Part shown: piece after piece, positions 27,829 through 35,527 of the stretch
Layout of the letters: each line of letters begins with the position of its first letter
Position numbering within the stretch: position 1 is the stretch's first letter
Assembly (NCBI GenBank): GCA_947500415.1
Contig: CANMRT010000001.1
Location: 1,080,982-1,144,981 of the forward strand
Length of the DNA: 64,000 nucleotides
Source of the DNA: an uncultured Roseicyclus sp.
GTDB lineage: Bacteria; Pseudomonadota; Alphaproteobacteria; Rhodobacterales; Rhodobacteraceae
Direction: 5' to 3'
Translations under genes and position numbers: made by a program
Notes under the pieces: generated by a model
The model's input: only the letters and a program-made list of their open reading frames with translations
Told to the model about the DNA's origin: nothing
The model's database searches: none

Positions 27829-28953
27829 ATGGCCAGAATACTCGTCTACGGGGACAGCAATTCACACGGAACCAAGCCTTTGGAGGTTTTGGGGGCGTCC
27901 GATCGCTACATACCCGGCGTGCCCTGGCCCGATGTGATGGCGGAGCTGACGGGTGAGGTTGTTTTCACCGAAGGCCTGCCCGGGCGCACGACGGTGCACG
28001 AGGACTTGGTGGACGGTGGCGCGCGCAACGGGGCGGCGGTTTTGCCGGCGGTGTTGTTGAGCCATGCGCCGCTGGATGCGGTGATCCTGATGCTGGGGAC
28101 CAACGATCTGAAGCCGCGCTTCGCAACCTCGGCCTTTGACATCGCGAAATCGGTGGAGCGGTTGGTGGGGATCACGCGCGATTGCGTGCCGAACGCTCGG
28201 GTGATGGTGATCTGCCCGGCGCCGGTGCGGGAGGCAGGCGTATTGGTGGATGCTTTCGCGGGCGCAGAGGCGCGGCAGGTTGGGTTTGAGCGCCACATGG
28301 AGGCGGCAGCTCTGCGCGCAGGCGCGGCTTTCGTTTCGGCGGGTGATTATGTGCAGGCCTCGCCCATCGATGGCGTGCATCTGGATGCGGAAGCGCATCG
28401 GATCTTTGGCGAGGCGATGGCGACCCATGTGGCGGCCCTTTTGGGCGCGCCGCCGAAGCTGGACGGGGGCCTGTCTGCGCCGGATCCGAGCCTGCCTGAT
28501 CCGCCAATTACTTTGCGCCGCGAGGTGCCAAGCAATTGGGTGGATTACAACGGCCACATGAACGAGGCGCATTATTTGACGGTCTTCTCCGACGCGACGG
28601 ATCAGATGCTGAACTGGGCCGGGATGGATGCGGATTGTGTGGCGGAGGGTCATTCCGTGTTCACGGTGGAGACGCACATCCGGCATCTGGGTGAGGTGGA
28701 TATCGGCGACCGGATTGAGGTGCGGACACGAGTGCTGGAGGGCGGCGAGAAGAAGCTGCACGTCTGGCATGAGCTGTTTGCGGGGGATGTGCTTTGCGCG
28801 ACGGGGGAGCAGTTGTTGCTGCATATGGATATGGGTTCGCGGCGGTCGGCGCGGCCCCGGGCGGATGTGGGCGCTTGGTTGGGGGCGGCCTGTTCGGCCC
28901 ATGCGGGGTTGGCGCGGCCTGAAGGGCTGGGACGGTTCGTTGGGGAACGGTGA
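27829..28953 (+). CDS. SGNH hydrolase fused to a hotdog thioesterase
   Basis: A 374-residue two-domain protein. Residues 1-205 form an SGNH hydrolase with GDSN (8-11), GTND (90-93) and DGVHLD (181-186). Residues about 226-374 form a 4HBT-type hotdog domain beginning VPSNWVDYNGHMNEAHYL, with FTVETHIRHLGEVDIGD and a CATGEQLLLHMD strand. That domain is close in pattern to the betainyl-CoA thioesterase part of carnitine dehydrogenase-thioesterase fusions. No stop or frameshift separates the two parts and there is one clear start, so the fusion is real as sequenced. It may remove two ester-type groups, a thioester and an oxygen ester, in one pathway; the substrates are unknown. Confidence 0.85.
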   Translation: MARILVYGDSNSHGTKPLEVLGASDRYIPGVPWPDVMAELTGEVVFTEGLPGRTTVHEDLVDGGARNGAAVLPAVLLSHAPLDAVILMLGTNDLKPRFATSAFDIAKSVERLVGITRDCVPNARVMVICPAPVREAGVLVDAFAGAEARQVGFERHMEAAALRAGAAFVSAGDYVQASPIDGVHLDAEAHRIFGEAMATHVAALLGAPPKLDGGLSAPDPSLPDPPITLRREVPSNWVDYNGHMNEAHYLTVFSDATDQMLNWAGMDADCVAEGHSVFTVETHIRHLGEVDIGDRIEVRTRVLEGGEKKLHVWHELFAGDVLCATGEQLLLHMDMGSRRSARPRADVGAWLGAACSAHAGLARPEGLGRFVGER

Positions 28954-28967
28954 GCGCGCGGCTGACG

Positions 28968-29408
28968 CTAGAGTTGTAGCAAGACCAGCCAATCTGCGAT
29001 GAGGGCAGGGGTGTCGGTGCCCTCAATCTCCATTGTGACTTCCACTTTCAAAAGGATGCGGTCTGCGGCCTTTTCCGTCACTTCAGTTAGTCTGAAATGC
29101 GCGCGAAGGCGGGAGTCGCTGGGAACCGCAGCGAGGAAGCGCAGGCGGTCGAAGCCGTAGTTGATCGACATCTTATAGGGGCCGAGCGCGGGCATGACGT
29201 CGTAGGCAAGCGTGGAGAGCAGGGAGAGGGTCAGGAACCCGTGCGCTACCGTGGTGCCGAAGGGGGTTTGCGCGGCGGCCTTTGGGTCGATGTGGATGAA
29301 CTGGTGATCCTCGGTTGTATCCGCGAAGGCGTCGATGCGGGGCTGATCCACCTCGATCCAGCGGGAGGTGCCGAGGGTCTGGCCGACCTTGTCGTCGAAG
29401 GCGGTCAT
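28968..29408 (-). CDS. MaoC-like (R)-specific enoyl-CoA hydratase family protein
   Basis: A 146-residue hotdog protein of the MaoC dehydratase family. The hydratase motif is represented by FADTTEDHQFIHIDPKAA followed by TPFGTTVAHGFLTLSLL, giving the catalytic Asp and His and the conserved Ser/Gly positions. Related proteins act in (R)-3-hydroxyacyl-CoA formation for polyhydroxyalkanoate or in branched-chain and short-chain acyl-CoA metabolism. Its start overlaps the regulator stop (ATGA), indicating a two-gene unit controlled by that regulator. It converges with the SGNH-thioesterase fusion gene. Confidence 0.9.
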   Translation of the reverse strand: MTAFDDKVGQTLGTSRWIEVDQPRIDAFADTTEDHQFIHIDPKAAAQTPFGTTVAHGFLTLSLLSTLAYDVMPALGPYKMSINYGFDRLRFLAAVPSDSRLRAHFRLTEVTEKAADRILLKVEVTMEIEGTDTPALIADWLVLLQL

Positions 29409-30268
29409 TGCACGGCCCGTTTCAGGCGCGCGAGCGTGTCGGGGATTTCGCGGGCGGAGACCGTGGCCTCGCGCACCAGACCGTCGAAGTGGCGTGTGAT
29501 GGCACGCACGCGGTCACGGTCACGGAAGGCGAGGTAATGCTGGCCCATGTAGAGCACTGCCATTTTGGGGCCGAAGACGGTGACGGGGGCGGAGAAGACA
29601 GCGCGGGCGTCGAAGAGGAAGAGGCGCAGGCCGGGGTAGAGGCGGTCGTAGATCTCGGCCATCCAGTCCAGTTGCTCAATGCGGATCGCGGCGTCGAGGC
29701 CTGCGTAGTAGCCCTCTGCTCGGGCGAAGCTTTCCAGCTCATGGACTGGCAAGGCCATCTCGTAATCGCTTTCGGTCAGGCGCAGCCAGTCGAGGCGTTC
29801 GGCGGCAGCGTCGATGGCGGCGGCGGGGCGTTTATGGGTGATGGGCGCGTATTCCCATTGCAGCATGGCGGCTGTTTTGAGGACATCGGGGAGGGTCGCG
29901 GGGACGTGGCGGATCTTGTAGCCCTCCGCCTCGCGCTGCCATTCGAAAATCTGGTCGTCGAGGGTGGTTGCGCGGCCGGTTTCCGAGATGGAGAGCGAGG
30001 AGGCGAGCAGTTTGCCCGCCTGTTCCGGGCGGTCCGTGAGGCCCAAAAGCCAATCGGCGGAGACATCGAGGGCCAGGGCGCAGGCGGCCACGACATGGCC
30101 ACCGGGGACGCGCGCGCTGTCATCGGCAAGGATCTGCGTGATGGTGGAGCGGTCGACCTGAACGGCGCGCGCGAGGGCCGCCCGGCTGAGGCCTGAGGCA
30201 GTAAGGGCGGCCACCAAGCGCTCCTGAAACAGAGTGGCGCGGGCGCGTTTGTCGATTTCCTGAAGCAT
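29405..30268 (-). CDS. XRE-family transcriptional regulator
   Basis: A 287-residue regulator with an N-terminal Cro/C1-type helix-turn-helix (about residues 15-75: LVAALTASGLSRAALARAVQVDRSTITQIL) and a large C-terminal domain of about 200 residues that I cannot assign. A 30-residue stretch in that domain (DWLRLTESDYEMALPVHELESFARAEGYY) is conserved-looking but not catalytic. The start is the ATG at 30268; the longer frame begins with TTG. An AAAC-N7-GTTT inverted repeat lies 14 bp upstream and could be an autoregulatory site. It is translationally coupled to the MaoC gene, suggesting acyl-CoA-linked control. Confidence 0.82.
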   Translation of the reverse strand: MLQEIDKRARATLFQERLVAALTASGLSRAALARAVQVDRSTITQILADDSARVPGGHVVAACALALDVSADWLLGLTDRPEQAGKLLASSLSISETGRATTLDDQIFEWQREAEGYKIRHVPATLPDVLKTAAMLQWEYAPITHKRPAAAIDAAAERLDWLRLTESDYEMALPVHELESFARAEGYYAGLDAAIRIEQLDWMAEIYDRLYPGLRLFLFDARAVFSAPVTVFGPKMAVLYMGQHYLAFRDRDRVRAITRHFDGLVREATVSAREIPDTLARLKRAVQ

Positions 30269-30281
30269 TGTTGGATTTATC

Positions 30282-30322
30282 AAACGATGTTGGTTTCATG
30301 TGGAGCAAACACTGACTGCTCC
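30282..30322. promoter_or_regulatory. Inverted repeats in the regulator/desaturase divergent region
   Basis: Two inverted repeats lie between the divergent XRE regulator and desaturase genes. AAAC (30282-30285) and GTTT (30293-30296) are separated by seven bases, and GGAGCA (30302-30307) pairs with TGCTCC (30317-30322) across nine bases. Either may be an operator for the XRE regulator; neither matches a consensus I know. Confidence 0.4.
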
Positions 30323-30397
30323 TGACAATCAAGTGGCAGTAGAGTTGGGTCAGTGGCGCAGGGGAAGCGCCCACTTTCGACATCGTCAGGAGAGTTC

Positions 30398-31267
30398 ATG
30401 CGGATCGAGTGGCCCACACTCGGGCTTATCGCCTTGTGCTATTGCGTCTGGACGGGGGCTTTGTTCCTGCCGGTCTGGGCGGGATTGCCGGTGTTGGCCG
30501 TGGCGATTGCGCTGCAGGCGTCTTTGCAGCACGAGGTCTTGCACGGGCATCCCTTCGGGGATCGCAGGCTTGGGGAGCCGCTGGTCTTCGCAAGCCTGAA
30601 CCTTGCCATTCCCTATATAAGATTTCGGGAGACGCATCTGGCCCATCACAGGGATGCGAACCTGACCGATCCCTACGATGACCCGGAGAGCAATTACCTG
30701 GACCCCGCTGTGTGGGAAGGGCTCGCCGCGCCGTTGCGTCGGCTCTTGGCCTGGAACAACACGCTGCTTGGGCGGATGGTGTTGGGGCCGGTAATTTCGC
30801 AGGTGGCGTTCATGGGTGAGGATTGGCGGTTGATCCGGAGCGGGGACCGTGCGGTCCTGTGGGCCTGGGTTGCGCATGTCGCGGCGAGTGCGGTGGTGAT
30901 TGCGTTGGTCGCTCTCTCACCCCTGCCGATCTGGGCCTATCTGCTGGCTTGTTATGGCGGCCTATCCATCTTGAAGATCCGCACCTTCCTGGAGCATCAG
31001 GCACATGATCGTGCAAGGGGCCGCACGGTGATCATCGAGGATCGCGGGCCGCTGGCCTTTTTGTTCCTTAACAACAACCTGCATGTCGTCCACCACATGC
31101 ATCCGAAGCTGCCGTGGTATCGCCTGCCTCAGATCTATTTCAACAATCGCGATAAGTACGTGCGCCGCAACGGTGGCTATCGCTACGCGAGCTACGGCCA
31201 GATCTTCCGTCGCCACCTGCTGCGCGCGAAAGACCCGGTGGCACACCCGTTATATCCGCAGAAATAA
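30398..31267 (+). CDS. Fatty acid desaturase family membrane protein
   Basis: A 289-residue di-iron membrane oxygenase with the three histidine boxes: HEVLHGHP (about residue 46), HLAHHRD (about 80) and HVVHHMHPKLPWY near residue 228. Four to five membrane helices surround them. The box pattern fits the FA_desaturase superfamily, which includes acyl-lipid desaturases and carotenoid hydroxylases or ketolases; I cannot choose between them. The start ATG has CAGGAGAG six bases upstream; the longer frame from 30353 lacks a site. It is divergent from the XRE regulator. Confidence 0.85.
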   Translation: MRIEWPTLGLIALCYCVWTGALFLPVWAGLPVLAVAIALQASLQHEVLHGHPFGDRRLGEPLVFASLNLAIPYIRFRETHLAHHRDANLTDPYDDPESNYLDPAVWEGLAAPLRRLLAWNNTLLGRMVLGPVISQVAFMGEDWRLIRSGDRAVLWAWVAHVAASAVVIALVALSPLPIWAYLLACYGGLSILKIRTFLEHQAHDRARGRTVIIEDRGPLAFLFLNNNLHVVHHMHPKLPWYRLPQIYFNNRDKYVRRNGGYRYASYGQIFRRHLLRAKDPVAHPLYPQK

Positions 31268-31303
31268 CTTGGCAATCCGGCCCTCGCGGCCCATGGCAGG
31301 GCC

Positions 31304-32218
31304 ATGCCATTCTGGATCATCGCCTCTGTCTTTGCTGCCTTCATGCAGAACCTTCGGTTCCTGCTGCAGCGCCACCTCAAGGTCACCAGCCTGTCGACGG
31401 GCGGCGCCACCTGGGCACGGTTCGCATTCGCGGTGCCGTTCGTGGCGTTGGCCCTGGTGGCATACAAGAGCCTCAGCGGGCAGGACTGGCCCTTGCCGGG
31501 CGACGGCTACTGGCGGTTCATCGTGGCGGGCGGCATAGCGCAGATGTTGGCCACGGCCTGCGTTGTGGCCCTGTTTGCGCGGCGCAACTTCTACGTGGGC
31601 ATCACGCTGAAGAAATCCGAGGTGATCCTCACGGCTTTGGTTGGGCTGGTGGTGCTGGGGGAGGCGGTTTCGACGCCGGTTCTTGTCGCCATCGCCGTGG
31701 GCTTCGTGGGCGTCCTCGCACTGTCAGACCCACCGCAGGAAACAGGCCTCCCCTGGACCGCGCGCATCTTCAACGCGGCTTCGGGCTATGGGTTGGCCTC
31801 TGGCCTGCTTTTCGGCGTCTCGGCGGTCTGCTACCGGGGGGCGACGCTTGCCTTGGACAGCGGCGATGCCCCTTTGCGTGCGGCGACCGCACTCCTCTGC
31901 GCAACCATTGTGCAAAGTGTCACGCTCGGCCTCTATCTTGCCCTACGCGAACCCGGCGAAATCACCCGCGTGGTCGCGTCCTGGAGGATCTCAAGCCTGA
32001 CGGGCCTCACCTCCATGCTCGGCTCATTGGGCTGGTTCACCGCTTTCTCGCTGCAAACCGCCGCCTACGTAAAGGCCGTGGGCCAGATCGAGCTGGTCTT
32101 CACCTTCCTCTTCTCTGCCTTCTGGCTAAAGGAAAAGACCTCCCGCAACGAGGTCATCGGCATCGCGCTGATCCTGCTCTCGCTCGCGCTTGTCTTCTGG
32201 GCGGCCTGGCCTGCCTAA
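31304..32218 (+). CDS. EamA-family (DMT) permease
   Basis: A 304-residue protein with ten predicted helices in two EamA repeats of five (about 1-135 and 150-304), typical of drug/metabolite exporters. Conserved features are the glycine/proline-rich helix 4-5 junction LTALVGLVVLGEAVSTP and its counterpart LVFTFLFSAFWLKEKTSRNEVIGI in the second half. The transported compound is unknown. It follows the desaturase by 36 bp and may be co-transcribed. Confidence 0.86.
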   Translation: MPFWIIASVFAAFMQNLRFLLQRHLKVTSLSTGGATWARFAFAVPFVALALVAYKSLSGQDWPLPGDGYWRFIVAGGIAQMLATACVVALFARRNFYVGITLKKSEVILTALVGLVVLGEAVSTPVLVAIAVGFVGVLALSDPPQETGLPWTARIFNAASGYGLASGLLFGVSAVCYRGATLALDSGDAPLRAATALLCATIVQSVTLGLYLALREPGEITRVVASWRISSLTGLTSMLGSLGWFTAFSLQTAAYVKAVGQIELVFTFLFSAFWLKEKTSRNEVIGIALILLSLALVFWAAWPA

Positions 32219-32226
32219 GGCCCCTG

Positions 32227-32265
32227 CTTCCTTGTTTCGAAAATACTTCGGGGGGCTAGTCCCCC
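32227..32265. repeat. Dispersed intergenic repeat, copy 2, with adjacent hairpin
   Basis: The minus-strand copy of the 27-bp element found at 27747-27773 occupies 32227-32253, differing at two positions. It is followed by GGGGG-CTAGT-CCCCC (32251-32265), a short GC stem. The site lies between the convergent EamA and NUDIX genes, where a shared transcription end would be expected. Confidence 0.6.
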
Positions 32266-32301
32266 GGTTGGTCGGCGGAGCGCAAGCCGGTCGAAACTAA
32301 T

Positions 32302-32997
32302 TCACAACCGCCGGAACCGGCTCTCGGACGTAGAATTGTCGAAAAACGGCACGCCTGGCACGGTACGGCCTTCGACGCGGGCGGCCAGTTCCGACAGCAC
32401 AACCTCGGTGATGAAGGGCATGTCGAAGCCGCGCACTTCGTCCAGTGGCACCCATTGCAGGTGGCTCAACTCATCCTCGGCGCCCGAGAAATCGTCGGGG
32501 TCTGATGCCAGGTTGTCTGCATCCACGAGCAAAAATCGCGCGTCGAAGCGTCGGGGGCGGCCCGGGGGCGTGATTGCGCGGAAGACGTATTCGAGGGCTG
32601 CGCCGTCGGGCAGGTGGCCGGTCGCCAGATAGCCCCGCCAACCGCGTGGCGCGTCCAGATCAGCGGCGCGCGCATCCTTTGCGCCCAACAGAAGCCCGGT
32701 TTCTTCCCACAACTCGCGCACAGCGGCTGCGAGAATGGCCGATGGCGCCGTTTCGGCGTCTGTGGCCAGCCGAGCGGCGCAATCGGGCGCGGGCGGACGA
32801 GCGAGGGGGATGGTGGCATCGACCGCATCAACCGCGCCGCCGGGGAAGACGAATTTCGACGGCATGAAGACGGCGGATTTGCCGCGTTGGCCCATCAAAA
32901 CGCGCGGGCGCGTGGTCCCGTCCCGCAGCACGATGACCGTGGCCGCGTCGCGGATGGGCACGTCATCGCTCAAAAGCCGTGCATCCGTTTGGCCCAT
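32302..32997 (-). CDS. NUDIX hydrolase
   Basis: A 231-residue nucleoside-diphosphate-linked-X hydrolase. The Nudix box is split in the usual way, GGAVDAVDA upstream, and AAAVRELWEETGLLLG containing the REXXEE metal ligands; a longer insertion between the two resembles the NUDT19/RppH-unrelated group of bacterial proteins of about 230 residues. The start is the ATG at 32997; the longer frame is not family-like. The gene overlaps the 3' end of the DUF983 gene by 28 bp on the same strand. Confidence 0.87.
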   Translation of the reverse strand: MGQTDARLLSDDVPIRDAATVIVLRDGTTRPRVLMGQRGKSAVFMPSKFVFPGGAVDAVDATIPLARPPAPDCAARLATDAETAPSAILAAAVRELWEETGLLLGAKDARAADLDAPRGWRGYLATGHLPDGAALEYVFRAITPPGRPRRFDARFLLVDADNLASDPDDFSGAEDELSHLQWVPLDEVRGFDMPFITEVVLSELAARVEGRTVPGVPFFDNSTSESRFRRL

Positions 32998-33362
32998 TGG
33001 ATGCCCACGATCATGCCTTTGAAGCGCGGTAACAGCGCCAAAGCCATCACCGTGACGCCGATGCAGAAGGTCAAGGCCAAGAGCCAAGGCTCAGGCTGCC
33101 ATTGCTCATAGACGACCAGCTGCAGTGTCCCCATGACCTTGGCGGTCAGAAGGATCGACAGGTACGCCGGGCCATCGTCGGCGCGTGCGTGGCTCAGGTC
33201 TTCTCCGCAAGACGGGCATTCCGTGCGCAGCGTCAGATACTTCTCATATAGGCCGCCTTCGCCGCATTTCGGGCACTTGTGGCTCAGGCCGTTTCGCACG
33301 GCGGGCCATGTGGGCCGCTCGGCTGGGGCGGGGCTATAGATATCAGCGGTATCGGTCTCCAT
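32970..33362 (-). CDS. DUF983 membrane protein
   Basis: A 130-residue protein with an N-terminal zinc-ribbon-like CPKCGEG...CPSCGED motif and two membrane helices (about residues 66-90 and 95-118). DUF983 proteins often sit in the cox cluster of alphaproteobacteria; here it is 19 kb away from ctaE. The AAGGAG stretch lies only one base from the chosen ATG, which is unusually close, but no other in-frame start makes sense. Divergent from the EF-hand gene. Confidence 0.85.
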   Translation of the reverse strand: METDTADIYSPAPAERPTWPAVRNGLSHKCPKCGEGGLYEKYLTLRTECPSCGEDLSHARADDGPAYLSILLTAKVMGTLQLVVYEQWQPEPWLLALTFCIGVTVMALALLPRFKGMIVGIQWAKRMHGF

Positions 33363-33515
33363 GCTCCTTAAATGCGCCTCTTGCGAGGAAGGGTAAAGGC
33401 CTGCGCCCGCGACCTGCGCGCGCGGGTCGGCAGATTTTTTCACATTCTTTGCGACGGAACCGGGCGCGGCCCCCGTGGAACCTATCAGACAGGCACGAAA
33501 CAAAGGAGAATTCGT

Positions 33516-34004
33516 ATGTCGATGATGAAAGCTGGTCTGCTGGCCCTGATGATCCCCACGGCCCTTGCCGCCCCTGCCTTCGCACAAGAGGCCGGTGGTG
33601 AGCCGCCGCGTCTGATCTTTCAAGAGCTGGATGCAGATGGAAACGGCGCAGTGACGCTGGAAGAGCTTCAGGCCGCAGGTGAGACGCGGTTCGCCCGCTC
33701 CGACGCCGATGGCGACGGCGCGCTGAGCCGGGATGAGCTGATCGCCCAGGGTCAGGCACGGGTTGAAACCCGCGTGGACCGGATGCTGGAGCGTCTGGAT
33801 GTCGACGGCGACGGGCAGTTGACGCAGGCCGAGATCGAAGAGGGTCGTGAAGGGCGCGGGCATCGCCACGGTCGTGGTGGTCCGAACCCCGAGCGGATGT
33901 TCGAGCGTCTGGACGCAGACGGCGACGGTCAGGTCACGGAGGCTGAGTTCGACGAAGGCGTCGCTCGCTTCCTGGAGCGAATGAGCCGTCGCTTCGGCAA
34001 TTGA
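33516..34004 (+). CDS. Exported EF-hand protein
   Basis: A 162-residue protein with a signal peptide (about 1-24, ending PAFAQEA) and four calcium-binding EF-hand loops: DADGNGAVTLEE, DADGDGALSRDE, DVDGDGQLTQAE and DADGDGQVTEAE. A basic His-Arg-Gly stretch (GRGHRHGRGG) separates the third and fourth. All loop positions that bind calcium are present. The start ATG has AAAGGAG eight bases ahead. It is located just upstream of the sigma-factor gene and may be in its regulon or transcription unit; a periplasmic calcium-binding or sensing role is likely. Confidence 0.9.
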   Translation: MSMMKAGLLALMIPTALAAPAFAQEAGGEPPRLIFQELDADGNGAVTLEELQAAGETRFARSDADGDGALSRDELIAQGQARVETRVDRMLERLDVDGDGQLTQAEIEEGREGRGHRHGRGGPNPERMFERLDADGDGQVTEAEFDEGVARFLERMSRRFGN

Positions 34005-34079
34005 GCCGCAAGACCGGGGGTCACGCTTCAGGTGGCGTGGCCCCTCCCCAAGGGGTGAAGGGCAGGGTAGACAGGGTGC

Positions 34080-34667
34080 ATGACCACGCAGGATGGCTCA
34101 GATCTGGAGACGCTGGAGGACGGCGCGTTGATGGTCCTGTTCGCCAATGGCGATCCGGGGGCTGCGCGGGTTTTGACCAAGCGGCTGCTGCCGCGCGCGT
34201 TCCGCCATGCGGCCCGCGTTTTGGGCGATCAGGCGGAAGGTGAGGACGTGGCGCAGGAGGCGATGTTGCGCCTGTGGAAAGCGGGTGCGGATTGGCAGGC
34301 CGATGGGGCCGCGAAACCTGCGACATGGCTGCACAAGGTGGTCGCAAATCTGGCGATCGACCGGCTGAGAAAGTCAGGTCGGTCGGTGGAACTGGGGGAC
34401 GATGATTTTGCGGACGACGCGCCAACCGCGGATGCGCAATTGCAGGACGCGGGACGCATGAGCGCGCTGGATGCCGCGTTAAGGACATTGCCCGAGCGGC
34501 AAAGGCAGGCGGTGGTCCTGCGACACATAGAGGGGCTCTCGAACCCCGAGATTGCAGAGGCGCTGGAGATTGGCGTGGAAGCGGTCGAAAGCTTGACGGC
34601 ACGGGGAAAACGGGCGTTGAAGGCAGCGCTGGAAGGTCAGAAGGAGGCCTTGGGTTATGGCACGTGA
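34080..34667 (+). CDS. RNA polymerase sigma factor (ECF type)
   Basis: A 195-residue sigma-70 family protein with only regions 2 and 4. Region 2 is seen in AARVLGDQAEGEDVAQEAMLRLWK and region 4 in LPERQRQAVVLRHIEGLSNPEIAEALEIGVEAVESLTARGKRALKA. It is followed with an 11-bp overlap by a single-span membrane protein that may be its anti-sigma factor, and then by a metal-sensor-like protein. The signal it answers to is unknown; position beside an EF-hand gene hints at an envelope or cation stress. Confidence 0.92.
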   Translation: MTTQDGSDLETLEDGALMVLFANGDPGAARVLTKRLLPRAFRHAARVLGDQAEGEDVAQEAMLRLWKAGADWQADGAAKPATWLHKVVANLAIDRLRKSGRSVELGDDDFADDAPTADAQLQDAGRMSALDAALRTLPERQRQAVVLRHIEGLSNPEIAEALEIGVEAVESLTARGKRALKAALEGQKEALGYGT

Positions 34668-35028
34668 AACAGACACCGACGTGGATTTGGACGCCTTGTT
34701 TGCCGAGGCGCGAGAGGATGCGCCCAGTGACGCGCTGATGGCGCGGGTGCTGGCGGATGCGGATGCCGTGCAGGCGGAAGCGGTTGCGGTTGCTGCTGCT
34801 CCGGCCCCGGCGCGGCGGCGCGGCTGGGTGGCCGGGCTGGTCGAAAGCTTCGGTGGCTGGGGCACGATCGGCGGTGTCACGGCGGCGGGTGTGATGGGGC
34901 TGTCGCTGGGGCTTTATGCGCCGACAACTGTGGCTGACATTCTTGGCGCTGAGACCCTGGGTCTTGAGACGGCCTATGACATTACCCCGGATATGACGGG
35001 TCTGTGGGGGGAGGGTGACGATGTCTGA
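34657..35028 (+). CDS. Single-span membrane protein, possible anti-sigma factor
   Basis: A 123-residue acidic protein with one predicted membrane helix (about residues 68-90, GTIGGVTAAGVMGLSLGLYAP). The N-terminal 60 residues would be cytoplasmic and could hold the sigma factor, but no zinc-binding anti-sigma motif (HxxxCxxC) is visible. Its ATG lies inside the end of the sigma gene with AAGGAG eleven bases ahead, so it is co-translated. A role as anti-sigma factor is inferred from position only. Confidence 0.65.
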   Translation: MARETDTDVDLDALFAEAREDAPSDALMARVLADADAVQAEAVAVAAAPAPARRRGWVAGLVESFGGWGTIGGVTAAGVMGLSLGLYAPTTVADILGAETLGLETAYDITPDMTGLWGEGDDV

Positions 35029-35518
35029 TGAGACGCAGCCCAAACCGCGCAGCGGGCGTGGCTTGAAGATCGTGCTGGCGCTGTCCCTGGCGGTCAACCT
35101 TGCGGTGGCCGGATTGATCGGTGGTGCGGTGTTGGGCGGGCGTAATGGTAGCGATGACGAAGGGCGCGGCGCGCCTGCGCTCAGGACCCTCGGGCTTGGG
35201 CCTTTTGCCGTTGCTTTGAGCCGTGAGGATCGGGCCGAATTGCGTGGGCGTGTAGAGGCGCAAGGCGCTCCCCTGCGCGAGGAACGCCGGGCCATCGGCA
35301 ACGCGATGCGAGAAATACAGGCCGCTTTGTTGGCCGATCCCTTTGACCGGGCCGCTGCAGAGGCCGCCTTCGCACGCTCGCGTGAGCGAGTTGTGGGTCT
35401 GCAAGAGGTGGGGCACACGGCGCTTCTGGATCAGATTGAAACGATGAGTGTCACGGAACGCGCGGACTTGGCCGAAGGGCTGAACCGGGTGATGCGGCGG
35501 TTTGGGGGTCGTCGTTGA
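35021..35518 (+). CDS. Periplasmic heavy-metal sensor family protein
   Basis: A 165-residue protein with an N-terminal membrane helix (about residues 15-37) and a helical periplasmic domain rich in Arg and Glu, resembling the CnrX/CpxP-related heavy-metal sensor family (repeated helices LSREDRAELRGRVEAQGAPLREERR). Its ATG overlaps the stop of the preceding gene, and a GTG two codons earlier is an alternative start. CnrX-type proteins bind metal and hold an anti-sigma complex, so the three genes sigma, membrane protein and sensor could be a sigma/anti-sigma/sensor unit. The metal ligands cannot be identified by eye. Confidence 0.75.
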   Translation: MSDETQPKPRSGRGLKIVLALSLAVNLAVAGLIGGAVLGGRNGSDDEGRGAPALRTLGLGPFAVALSREDRAELRGRVEAQGAPLREERRAIGNAMREIQAALLADPFDRAAAEAAFARSRERVVGLQEVGHTALLDQIETMSVTERADLAEGLNRVMRRFGGRR

Positions 35519-35527
35519 GGCGGTTGC

